This document shows positions 56,394 to 64,000 of a DNA stretch of 64,000 bases, piece after piece. The DNA comes from Haemaphysalis longicornis (lineage: Eukaryota; Arthropoda; Arachnida; Ixodida; Ixodidae): assembly GCA_013339765.2 (NCBI GenBank), contig CM023454.1:59845860-59909859 (forward strand), read 5' to 3'. The notes beneath the pieces were generated by a model that was not told the origin of the DNA, searched no databases, and worked only from the letters and a program-made list of their open reading frames with translations. Numbering within the stretch: position 1 is the first letter of the stretch; the number at the start of each line of letters is the position of its first letter. The position numbers and the translations under genes are program-made.

Positions 56394-57527
56394 ATGGTCA
56401 ACCAAGCCGATCGTCCCGTCGTTGTGCAGCAGCCACGAGATCCGCCATCATTCCGAGGAGCCCCCGCAGAAGACACAGAAGAATGGTTGGAGAAATTGGA
56501 GTGCGTCCGGACATTCAACAGGTGGGACGACGCAGAAACGTTCCGGCATGTTGTCTTTTACTTGAAAGATTCAGCTCGCACTTGGTTTGAGAACCACGAG
56601 ACCTCCTTGACAAAGTGGGCTCACTTCAAAAGCGAGTTCCTGAAGACCTTTACTACCGTGGTCAGAAAAGAACGCGCAGTGCTTTTGCTGGAAACTCCAA
56701 CGCAGCGACTTTTTGACCCAGAAATGACGGAAGAAAAGAAACTGCGGTTTCTGATGCGAGGTGTGAAGCTAGAGCTTTTCGCGTGCCTTGTTCGCAACCC
56801 CCCCAAGACAGTGTCCGAATTCGCGTCTGAGGCCGCCGCGATGGAGAAGACGCTCGAAATCTGAACGAAGCAGTGCGACCGCCCAATCAATACGTTGGTT
56901 TCGGATACGATTGGTGCCGGCGCTAATAACTCCGACTCACTGCGCGACACCATCCGTGCAGTGGTGAGGGAGGAGCTGCGGAAACTTTTCCCTGCGACGA
57001 CGCCACACCCTCAAGTCGCTTCCCTGAGTGACGTGATCCGGAAAGAAGTACAGCAGGCTTTGAGAACTTCTATGCCGTCCGAAGCACCTCGCGAGCCAGA
57101 GGCTATGACATACTCCGCGGCTGTTCGTCGACACCACCCTGTTCCAACACGTCGTCAAGAGGCCCCGCCCTACCACCTCCCACTGTCGCCCGCCCGACCC
57201 CCTGTAGTACGAAACCAGACGCCGAGGAAGACTGACGTATGGCGGACACCGGATAAATGTCATATGTGTTACCACTGCGGAGAGGCCGACCACGTCTACC
57301 GTCGCTGTTCATACAAGAGACTCGGACTTTGTGGTTTCTCGGTCGACGCACCACGCGCCCAACCCGGTCAGCGCCCATCTGACATTGAAGAATACCTGTC
57401 CAACACCAGCCGTGGACCAGCCCGTTTTAACCGTTCCCCGTCGCCCTACCCGTACCAGTCGCCGAACCGCCGTAGCACTGCCGACTTCGCACGTGGAAGG
57501 TCCCCCAGCCCACGCGGGGGAAACTAA
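56394..57527 (+). pseudogene. gypsy A2 gag, one in-frame TGA
   Basis: MVNQADRPVVVQQPRDPPSF begins the 377-codon frame, 158 bases after the LTR. DTEEWLEKLECVRTFNRWDD and FYLKDSARTWFENHETSLTK are capsid-type (Trp-rich, as in Mag/gypsy Gag). A TGA at 56862-56864 is the only internal stop in frame 3. CYHCGEADHVYRRC (about 57268) is an intact CX2CX4HX4C knuckle, followed by Arg/Ser/Pro-rich basic sequence. It ends GGN TAA at 57525. Gag would form the particle and bind genomic RNA. The start was chosen as the first ATG with capsid motifs behind it. Confidence 0.9.
57518..57524 (+). promoter_or_regulatory. candidate -1 ribosomal frameshift site GGGAAAC
   Basis: GGGAAAC sits in phase G_GGA_AAC immediately before the gag stop TAA (57525-57527). 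Slipping back one base puts translation in frame 2, which is open from 57524 across the protease to 58358. The heptamer is of the X_XXY_YYZ type used for gag-pol expression. A downstream hairpin or pseudoknot was not modelled. Confidence 0.65.
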
Positions 57528-58360
57528 GGGCGGCAACTTCTGGAGATGAAGTTGCACAACGGCGGAAAACCGAAAACCCTCCAACGACGCAACGATTCGC
57601 CGAAGACTGTGACTTACGACATCCCCTCATCCCGACGATCCGACCTAACGCTGACGTGACTCCTCAACACAACGACAACCACACGGCGCGACGCGTACTT
57701 GACATGACCAAACCTGCCGCTGAGACGACGACAACGACGACGCAGAGTACCCGAACGTCAACACGCACAAGCAGAGATGCGACGCCCCGACGCACCCTGA
57801 ACTTGAGGAAGTCAGCGTCCGACGTCCAGTTGTCCGTCGACGGCTTTGACATAGTCGCCCTCATCGACACGGCTGCCGACTACTCGGTGATGAGCGGATC
57901 ATTCGCGTCTAGGCTGAAGAAAGGTATGACAAGATGGGACGGTCCGCATATACGCAAAGAAGGAGCACATCTCGTAACGACAAGTGGAACGTGCACATCC
58001 CGCGTCACCATAGACGGCATCACGTACCCTGCTGCGTTCGTAATTTTACTTAACTGCTCCCGCGACGTTATACTCGGAATGGACTTTTTGACGGACAACG
58101 ACGCAATAATTGATCTCCAGACCAAGTCGATAACTTCTTCCTCTGATCACTCCCCGGCGGCGCCACTGAACCCCGATCACCGTGCTGCTGTAAGGATCGC
58201 CGACGATCACGTCACTCTGCCACCCCTCGCAAGCTTGATGATCGCCGTGTACTGTGAGGATGGTGCTCCTAACATCGACGCTATCGTAGAGGGTGACCAA
58301 AGGTGGCTTCTCAACCGCTGTGTCTCCGTCGCAAGAGGCCTTGCGCGCTTTAAGCAATGA
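57524..58360 (+). pseudogene. gypsy A2 protease (start of pol)
   Basis: Frame 2, reached by a -1 shift from gag. VDGFDIVALIDTAADYSVMS (about 57838) is the active-site segment with DTA in place of DTG; VILLNCSRDVILGMDFLTDN (about 58040) is the C-terminal ILGxDFL signature. The linker after it runs into a TGA at 58358-58360, and the same frame resumes VTNFTEEYQHLNKGAAIAFL up to 58648. The protease matures Gag and Pol. Confidence 0.85.
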
Positions 58361-59229
58361 AAGTCCCATGTTTTGGTCACCAATTTCACCGAGGAGTACC
58401 AACATCTAAACAAGGGCGCTGCAATTGCGTTCCTCGAAGAAACTCAAGAAGCAAGTCAAGTGATCGCGGTCGCTAGCTTTGAATGCGCAAGCGCAGATGC
58501 TTCCAAGCCACCTCAACCTTTCGACGTGTACCCGGCGCTCCAGCAAGAAAATCGGGACAGATTACTGGATTTCCTCCGTCGCTACAGCGAGTGTTTTTCG
58601 CCGAACTCAAAATACGTCAGACACCCCTATCGAAGCACCGAATTATAACCGAAGATGGAGCCCGACCTACCCGACAGTCACCGTACCGCGTCTCTTCACA
58701 CGAGCGGGAAGCCATCCGGACTCAAGTCGACGACATGCTCAGTGACGACATAATACAGCCATCGAAAAGTGCGTGGGCTGCGCCAGTCGTACTCGTGAAG
58801 AAAAAAGACGGCACTTTAAGGTTCTGCGTTGACTACCGGCGACTGAACAAAATCACCACAAAGGACGTGTACCCCCTGCCACGAATCGACGACGGCCTCG
58901 CCCACCTCTGCCATGCGATGAACTTCTCATCGATGGATCTGAAGACCGGCTACTGGCGAATTGAAGTGGACGAGAGAGACCGACAGAAGACTGCATTTAT
59001 AACCCTGGATAGCCTATACGAGTTCAAGGTGATGCCTTTCGGGCTGTGCGCGGCGCCAGCAACGTTTCAACGAGTCATGGACACGGTGCTAGCTGGCCTG
59101 AAGTGGCACACCTGCCTCGTATACCTCAACGACGTTGCCGTATTCGCCTGGAATTTCGACGAACACATCGCAAGGTTGGAGTCTGTAGTCGAGGCCATTC
59201 GTACGTCGGGGCTAACGCTGAAGCCTTAA
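58361..59229 (+). pseudogene. gypsy A2 reverse transcriptase, YLDD changed to YLND
   Basis: After a frameshift near 58605 the RT lies in frame 1. QSPYRVSSHEREAIRTQVDD, WAAPVVLVKKKDGTLRFCVD, YRRLNKITTKDVYPLPRIDD, FSSMDLKTGYWRIEVDERDR (first catalytic Asp), FKVMPFGLCAAPATFQRVMD and CLVYLNDVAVFAWNFDEHIA follow in order. In the last one the first Asp of YLDD is AAC (59128-59130), so metal binding should be lost. A TAA at 59227 truncates it. Copy A1 still has YLDD at this site. Confidence 0.9.
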
Positions 59230-60113
59230 AAGTGCCGTTTCGCGTAAGAGGAACTCAAGTTCTTGGGCCACGTCATCAACGCCGCGGGAGTCCTATCTGA
59301 CCCAGCAAAAACTTCAGCCGTTGCGAACTTCCCAAGGCCGAAAGACAAGAAGGCCTTGCGAACATTTCTCGGACTGTGCGCATACTACCGGCGCTTCGTC
59401 GCAAACTTCGCCGGCATTGCACAGCCACTCACGCGCTTGACGAAAGATAGCTGCCCTTTCAGCTGGGACAACGACCAAGAAAAAGCATTCGGCGAGCTGA
59501 AAAAATGCCTGCAAAGGCTGCCCGTGCTCGATCATTTCGACGAAAACGCCGAAACATAAATACACACGGACACCAGTGATATAGGCTTGGGTGGCGTCCT
59601 CGTCCAAAAACAAATCGGGTGCGAAAAGGTAATCGCCTATGCCAGCCGTGGTCTGTCGAAGGAGGACAAAAATACTCTTCCTCTGAGAAAGAGGGCCTGG
59701 TAATTATATGGGTGATTTCAAAATTTCGCCTATACGTGTATGGCAGGCTATTCAAGGTTGTGACAGACCACCACGCGCTGTGTTGGCTCGCCAATTTGGA
59801 GGACCCCTCTGGCCGTCTTGGGCGGTTGAGTTTGCGCCTGCAGGAGTTTGACGTTACAGTCTTTTATAAATCCGGCAGGAAACACTCCGACGCCGACTGC
59901 CTGTCCTGCGCCCCCGTCGACCCACCAGCACAAGACTCTGATGAAGACGGCGAGTTCTTCGGAATCGTGACGGAGAGCGACCTAGCCGCCCAACAGCGTG
60001 CCGACCCTGACTTACGGGTTATAATCGACTACCTCGAGGGATGCAACGTCAACGTACCTAGGACATTCAAACGCAGCTTACCAGCATTCAGCCTGAGAAA
60101 CTTCGTCCCTTGA
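59230..60113 (+). pseudogene. gypsy A2 connection and RNase H
   Basis: Stops TAA at 59245 and 59557 interrupt frame 1. FLGLCAYYRRFVANFAGIAQ is the connection motif. IHTDTSDIGLGGVLVQK (about 59563) carries the first RNase H Asp, and VIAYASRGLSKEDKN follows. After a frame change near 59670 come YSSSEKEGLVIIWVISKFRL, VTDHHALCWL and FYKSGRKHSDADCLSCAP. The ADALSR box reads ADCLSC. The remaining residues lead into the integrase. Confidence 0.85.
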
Positions 60114-61242
60114 AGAAGAATTTCAGCCCCGGAACGAGAACAAATTACCTTCTTCTCATCCCCGCAGACCTTCGTGACGAAATTTTGGAAGCATGTCACG
60201 ACGACCCGTCTTCCGGACATCTCGGCACACCCAGCACAATTGAAAAAATCAAGGTGAAGTACCACTGGCCCCGCCTTACATCCGACGTCACCCACTACGT
60301 CCGGAGCTGCCGTGACTGTCAGCGACGGAAAACGCCACCGACAAGACCCGCCGGACTTCTGCAGCCGATCGCCGTCCCGTCAAGACCCTTCCAACACATT
60401 GGAATGGATCTTCTGGGCCCGTTCCCTACGTCGCGATCCGAGAACAAGTGGATTGTCGTAGCAACAGACTACATGACGCGCTACGCGGAGACCGCCGCTC
60501 TTCCGAGGGGGACTGCACAAGAAGTCGCCAAGTTTTTCATAAGACACGTTGTGTCCGACATGGTGCCCCTGAAGTCCTCATCACGGACCGCGGAACGGCC
60601 TTTACTGCGGAGCTCATGCAAGGAATCTTACGCTACAGCAACAAGGATCACCGAAGAACGACGGCGTACCACGCCCAAACGAACGGACTAACGGAACGTT
60701 TGAACAAAACGATTGCGGATATGCTGTCTATGTACGTTGACGTTGAACATAAGACTTGGGACGAAGTGCTCCCGTATGTCACGTTTGCGTACAACACGGC
60801 TATCCATGTACCCACGCAGATGACACCGTTGGAGCCCGTCTACGGAAGACTGCCGACTACAATGCTTGACGCCATGCTGCCTCACGTAGAAGACAACGAC
60901 CTGAACGCCGACGTCGAAGGATGCCTTCAGCGTTCGGAGGACGCCCGCCAGCTCGCTCGAGTTTGTATAACGGACCAGCGGCTGGTGGATGCCGGCCGCT
61001 ACAACCTCCCACGGCCAGCCGCCGAATACCACTTAGGGGATTGTGTGTGGGTTTTGACTCCCATCCCACGACGAGGACTGAGTGAGAAACTTCTGCGACG
61101 ATATTTCGGACCCTACACGATTCTACGACGTGTTGGCCAACTTACCTACGAAGTTATCCCGATGGTGACTCCGGCACATCACGACGACACACGCGGCCCG
61201 AAGTCGTCCACGTGGTTTGCTAAACCTTTCTACAGACGATGA
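60114..61242 (+). pseudogene. gypsy A2 integrase with GPY/F module
   Basis: EACHDDPSSGHLGTPSTIEK and YVRSCRDCQRRK form an intact HHCC domain. The core has HIGMDLLGPFPTSRSENKWI (first Asp), a frameshift near 60560, HGAPEVLITDRGTAFTAELM (second Asp) and TAYHAQTNGLTERLNKTIAD (Glu). YHLGDCVWVLTPIPRRGLSE and KLLRRYFGPYTILRRVGQLT are the GPY/F module. The stop is at 61240-61242. No chromodomain. Integrase inserts the cDNA; the frame break is the only visible lesion. Confidence 0.9.
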
Positions 61243-61304
61243 CGAACTTTTGTTTTTATTTGTTCGGACTGTCGCTTATGTTAACATCGGGTCGATTCAC
61301 TCTT

Positions 61305-61317
61305 AGAGGGGGGGGGG
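61305..61317 (+). other. polypurine tract of gypsy A2
   Basis: AGA followed by 10 or more G, three bases before the 3' LTR start TGCC at 61321. The place where plus-strand synthesis is primed. Confidence 0.85.
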
Positions 61318-61320
61318 TAA

Positions 61321-61739
61321 TGCCGCGAATCATGCATTGGGTTTGTTTGTGTTTCGGTTTTACCCCTCGGCTGCGCCGGTCTGTGTTATCTCTGTCCCAA
61401 GGGAAGCGCGTGTTCCATTCTTTCTTTCTGTGCCGCATGTGTTATCTGTTCTGATAGGGAGAGTATTCCGATCTAACGTGAACAGCCCGGAATAATGTTC
61501 TTGGAGCTACAATGTTATCGATGGGAATCGACGGTTCGAGAACCACGCGTGCCGATAGATAAAAAGCCGGCAGAGCAGACGCTGAGGTATTTGATTCTGC
61601 GACGTTCACCGACGCACGTCACTTTGTTGACCGCTGTTTCGCCGCCTCTGTATTCTTTTGAGTTGTTAGGGGAGCACAAATTCGCTCCAATAAACTTGTT
61701 TCTTTTCCAAACAACTGCGTCGTCCCTGGCTTCGTGACA
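61321..61739 (+). repeat. 3' LTR of gypsy A2
   Basis: 419 bp, same ends as the 5' LTR, about 94% identical by hand count. Confidence 0.95.
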
Positions 61740-62083
61740 ATACTGAGTGGTTGTAAAAAAGAATGAATATTTTTGACGCCTTTAGATCGGTTAGTTAGGT
61801 AGCTGAGCACTAATGATAAAGCGGGGCCACAGATTCCAAAATTTTCCCGTCTTTGGCAAAGTTTAATATTACAAATGGTATCAACACTTCTTTGAAATCA
61901 ATGAACACTGCTTCTACATCGTCACCTGCATCAAGTCAGCCTTTTATATTGTCGGTAAGAAATATAAAGGCTAGCTCATTAGAATGTCTTGGGCGGAAGC
62001 CTTACTCATGCGATGTTAGAATGTGAAATTTATTAAGATACCTTAACAACCGAGTTACAAAGTTTTCTTGTTTATCTTGCTAA
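61740..62083 (-). pseudogene. LINE RT fragment, part cut off by gypsy A2 (upstream part)
   Basis: Minus strand, mostly one frame: QENFVTRLLRYLNKF-like residues, SHEYGFRPRHSNELAFIFL, then GDDVEAVFIDFKE (first catalytic Asp), ILESVAPLYH and an end FYNHSV at the LTR. The text continues at 55815 with the GVSQGS motif, so one RT was split by A2. Confidence 0.65.
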
Positions 62084-62860
62084 AAAACAGTAGTACACAG
62101 CCTTCTTGCAGTCGTTACTCCAGACAAAAGGGTTAGCGGATTGCAGCAGCTGACTGATGGGTGTGGCAGGGTGGGGAAATTGCCAACGAATTCCCGGAAA
62201 TATGATGCCAGACCAACAAAACTGCGAAGGGAGTTTTGCTCGTGAGGACGAGGGATATCGGCCACAGCAGACATTTTGCCTAAATATGGCCATATACTAT
62301 CTTTGCTGACAATGTGATCGAGAACTTTAATGGATTTACGGTGCCATGGCACTTTTTTTTCATAGTCAGCCTGGTTTGGCCAGATTATTCATAACTTCGC
62401 TGAGACGCCAGAGATGTTCAGGAAAACTTCACGATAAAATAGCAATGACATCGAGGTAGCACAAATAGGTGTTCTATCTAAGGCCACAGAGGACTGTGTC
62501 TATAAAGCACTAAAACGTGCCTGGGGCGTTGCATAAACTATACGGCATTACGTTAAATTTGTATTAGCCATCTGGGGTAGCAAACGCTGTCTTTTCTTTG
62601 TCAGGCTCGTGGATAGGTATCTGCCAATGAACAGATCGGCTGTCGTGCTGTCGAACTCGTCGAGCTCGTCATCCGTCGAGCTCGGCTGTCGAGGCTGTCG
62701 AGCTCGTCATCTATACGCGGCATTGCATAAACATCCTTCTTGGCGATCTTGTTCAAAGCTGGATATACCATACAAAAATCGCACGGAACCATTCTTTTTG
62801 CATACCAAAACCACGGGGGAATGCCACGGGCTGGAATGTGGCCAAACTATGTTTCATTGT
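62084..62860 (-). pseudogene. gypsy D reverse transcriptase and connection
   Basis: VYPALNKIAKKDVYAMPRID (about 62760) starts the core. Next, a GAC/GAG-type repeat expansion replaces the segment with the first catalytic Asp. YKFNVMPYSLCNAPGTF and TYLCYLDVIAILS follow in shifted frames; YLDD has become YLDV. SLRSFVGLASYFREFVGNFP (about 62230) is the connection. Stops and frame changes throughout. Confidence 0.75.
62636..62715 (+). repeat. GTCGAGCTC-type repeat expansion within the RT
   Basis: CTGTCGAGCTCGTCATC and variants repeat about five times (GTCGAACTCGTCGAGCTCGT, CCGTCGAGCTCGGCTGTCGA). On the minus strand they code DDELDSLDS-like text. Confidence 0.8.
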
Positions 62861-63620
62861 ACCATGTCCGCTACATTTTCTTCGGTCACTTTCCGTTCAG
62901 ACGACGACACACGTACGGGCTTAGGCGGAAGATGTGGGTACCATCCGTCTCGATCCGATGCTCTGTCAAAGAAGTCTGCCCCAGCTTGCTTTAAGCCTGA
63001 CAAATGGTCCTTGTGTTTTTCCAGGAGCTGAAGTAGCTGGTTTGTTTTGCTTTCTGAGAGATCGTTGCTGACGGTAACCTTATGTGTGGAAATAGTTGGC
63101 TCATATTTTGCAGGCGTCGGAACGGAAGATACGAAGCACAGGGGAACTAATGATAGCTTATCGTCAGACATAACAGAAGCGATAGTAGCACCTAAGGGCA
63201 GCAATATGAATTTGAAAGTGGTGTTTGCAGCCAGAAGCTTTGCTGCTCCACGTGCAAAGCGGACGAGGTGTGTCGGGATGACGATGTCTTTGCAGAAAAC
63301 GTGGAGAGAACTATAGACACGTCTCCCTCACTGATTCCGTTTGTGCAGACAGAAAAGAGCGTCTTGTGGTGGAGGTTTAAAACGCAATCCGCACTTGGTG
63401 TGTGGGGTACGTGTGCCACTTCAGACATGCCGCTGAGCTGCTCTCTGTCCGTGAGTTCAATTGTAGGGTGAGCACATGAAATAACGCCGCACACGGATGA
63501 CAGAAAATACAAACCCAAAATATAATGATGAGCACAGGGTGACAACACCGCCCACTGAGCATGATGCCAAAAATAACCAAACACATTCCGCAATGTGCAT
63601 TGTCTGGAGGACTTAAGGAC
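62860..63620 (-). pseudogene. gypsy D protease end and linker to RT
   Basis: YILGLYFLSSVCGVIS (about 63530) is the protease C-terminal ILGxDFLS signature with Asp changed to Tyr. PTIELTDREQLSGM and LFSVCTNGISEGDVSIVLST follow; then, in another frame, ARGAAKLLAANTTFKFILLP and a 116-codon open frame (62854-63204) with VSNDLSESKTNQLLQLLEKH and PVRVSSSERKVTEENVADMV, the stretch right before RT. Confidence 0.7.
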
Positions 63621-63720
63621 GCTTCTGTTTGCTCCATGTAAAAAGGTCTCGTGTAGGTTGTTTGTACCTTGCGTAGACGAGCACACAATATTGCCCTTAT
63701 CACTGAAACGCTCCCACCAG

Positions 63721-64000
63721 TGTAACTAAGGCCACCGACGCAGACACATTAACCAAACAGATACCCAGTTCGACGGACCCTCTGTCGGACTTGTAAGCTT
63801 CGCAGGAGAGGCAGTTTTACTTCCCAAAACTGCATTAACTAGTTTTCCTGGCGGTGGTCGATGACGTAAGATGCAGGACGAAGAGGTGAAACTGAACAGC
63901 GACCTAGTGCAGGAGAGAGGGGTCGTGGTCCTAGAGAGTTGCAAGAAACGTTGACAGACTAAGACGGAGACAGGGAGCAGCGTGGAGGTGGCGGTACGCA
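63721..64000 (-). pseudogene. gypsy D, region upstream of protease
   Basis: An open frame includes PPPGKLVNAVLGSKTASPAK and LTSPTEGPSNWVSV; basic, Ser/Thr/Pro-rich, compatible with a gag C-terminus. No CCHC knuckle is seen before the window ends. Confidence 0.4.

Larger units (their letters stand above)
55816..61739 (+). mobile_element. Ty3/gypsy element A2, structurally complete
   Basis: 5' LTR, primer-binding site, gag, protease, RT, RNase H, integrase, polypurine tract, 3' LTR, 5.9 kb. The two LTRs (420 and 419 bp) differ at about 25 positions plus one indel, close to 6%. The flanks TTAC (55812-55815) and ATAC (61740-61743) agree at three of four bases, compatible with a decayed 4-bp target duplication. 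Only 65 bases separate the pol stop from the tract, so there is no env gene. Disabled by several stops, frameshifts and an altered RT active site. Confidence 0.95.
62084..64000 (-). mobile_element. Ty3/gypsy fragment D on the minus strand, runs off the window
   Basis: Reading leftward: gag C-terminal or protease-upstream sequence (64.0-63.7 kb), protease end, long linker, RT, connection. It breaks off at 62084 before RNase H, where the split LINE begins. The gag end, 5' LTR and full left part are outside the window or missing. Related to B by the linker and RT motifs. Confidence 0.8.

Noticed and set aside
55816..61739. Endogenous retrovirus with env
   Set aside because: Only 65 bases lie between the pol stop (61242) and the polypurine tract; there is no room for an envelope gene.

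Overview
The window is repeat-dominated arthropod nuclear DNA. The transposon families (I-clade LINEs with RNase H, CR1/L2 and RTE LINEs, several Ty3/gypsy lineages, and a tRNA-derived SINE) look most like those of a hard tick (Ixodida). That is inferred from resemblance of protein motifs; no host marker gene is visible. I recognise no intact host gene, structural RNA gene or CRISPR array. Nearly every recognisable coding stretch belongs to a transposable element, and all are damaged by frameshifts, stops or catalytic-residue changes.

Layout, left to right: gag-like coiled-coil debris (1-360); a nearly complete I-type LINE on + (431-4640); unassigned GC-rich DNA with a small LINE ORF1 relic on - (4.6-8.2 kb); an old 5'-truncated gypsy copy, A1, with its 3' LTR (8215-10811, +); unassigned DNA to 16.4 kb; an almost full-length I-clade LINE on - (16.5-23.0 kb) whose ORF1 is split by a miniature LTR element with a perfect 4-bp target duplication (20806-22098); a SINE; a CR1/L2 LINE on - (25.8-29.7 kb); gypsy element B on - sitting inside a (TA)n tract (31684-37051); an I-type LINE 3' end (38.2-39.0 kb); mostly unassigned AT-rich DNA with a ~107-bp minisatellite (42.5-43.2 kb).

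The right end is a nest of LTR elements. A gypsy-type element on + (44242-51944) has integrase BEFORE reverse transcriptase (Gmr1-like, copia-like order), and its 5' LTR is split by a LINE. It abuts a - strand gypsy fragment C (51.96-53.8 kb). An RTE LINE tail follows (54.2-54.95 kb). Then a well-preserved gypsy element, A2 (55816-61739, +), with both LTRs, PBS, PPT and a -1 frameshift site, has cut an older LINE RT in two. Gypsy fragment D (-) runs off the right edge.

A1 and A2 are two copies of one family. A2 is the younger (LTRs about 6% different by hand count), but its RT has YLND in place of YLDD. Elements B, C and D are of related but separate gypsy families on the opposite strand.
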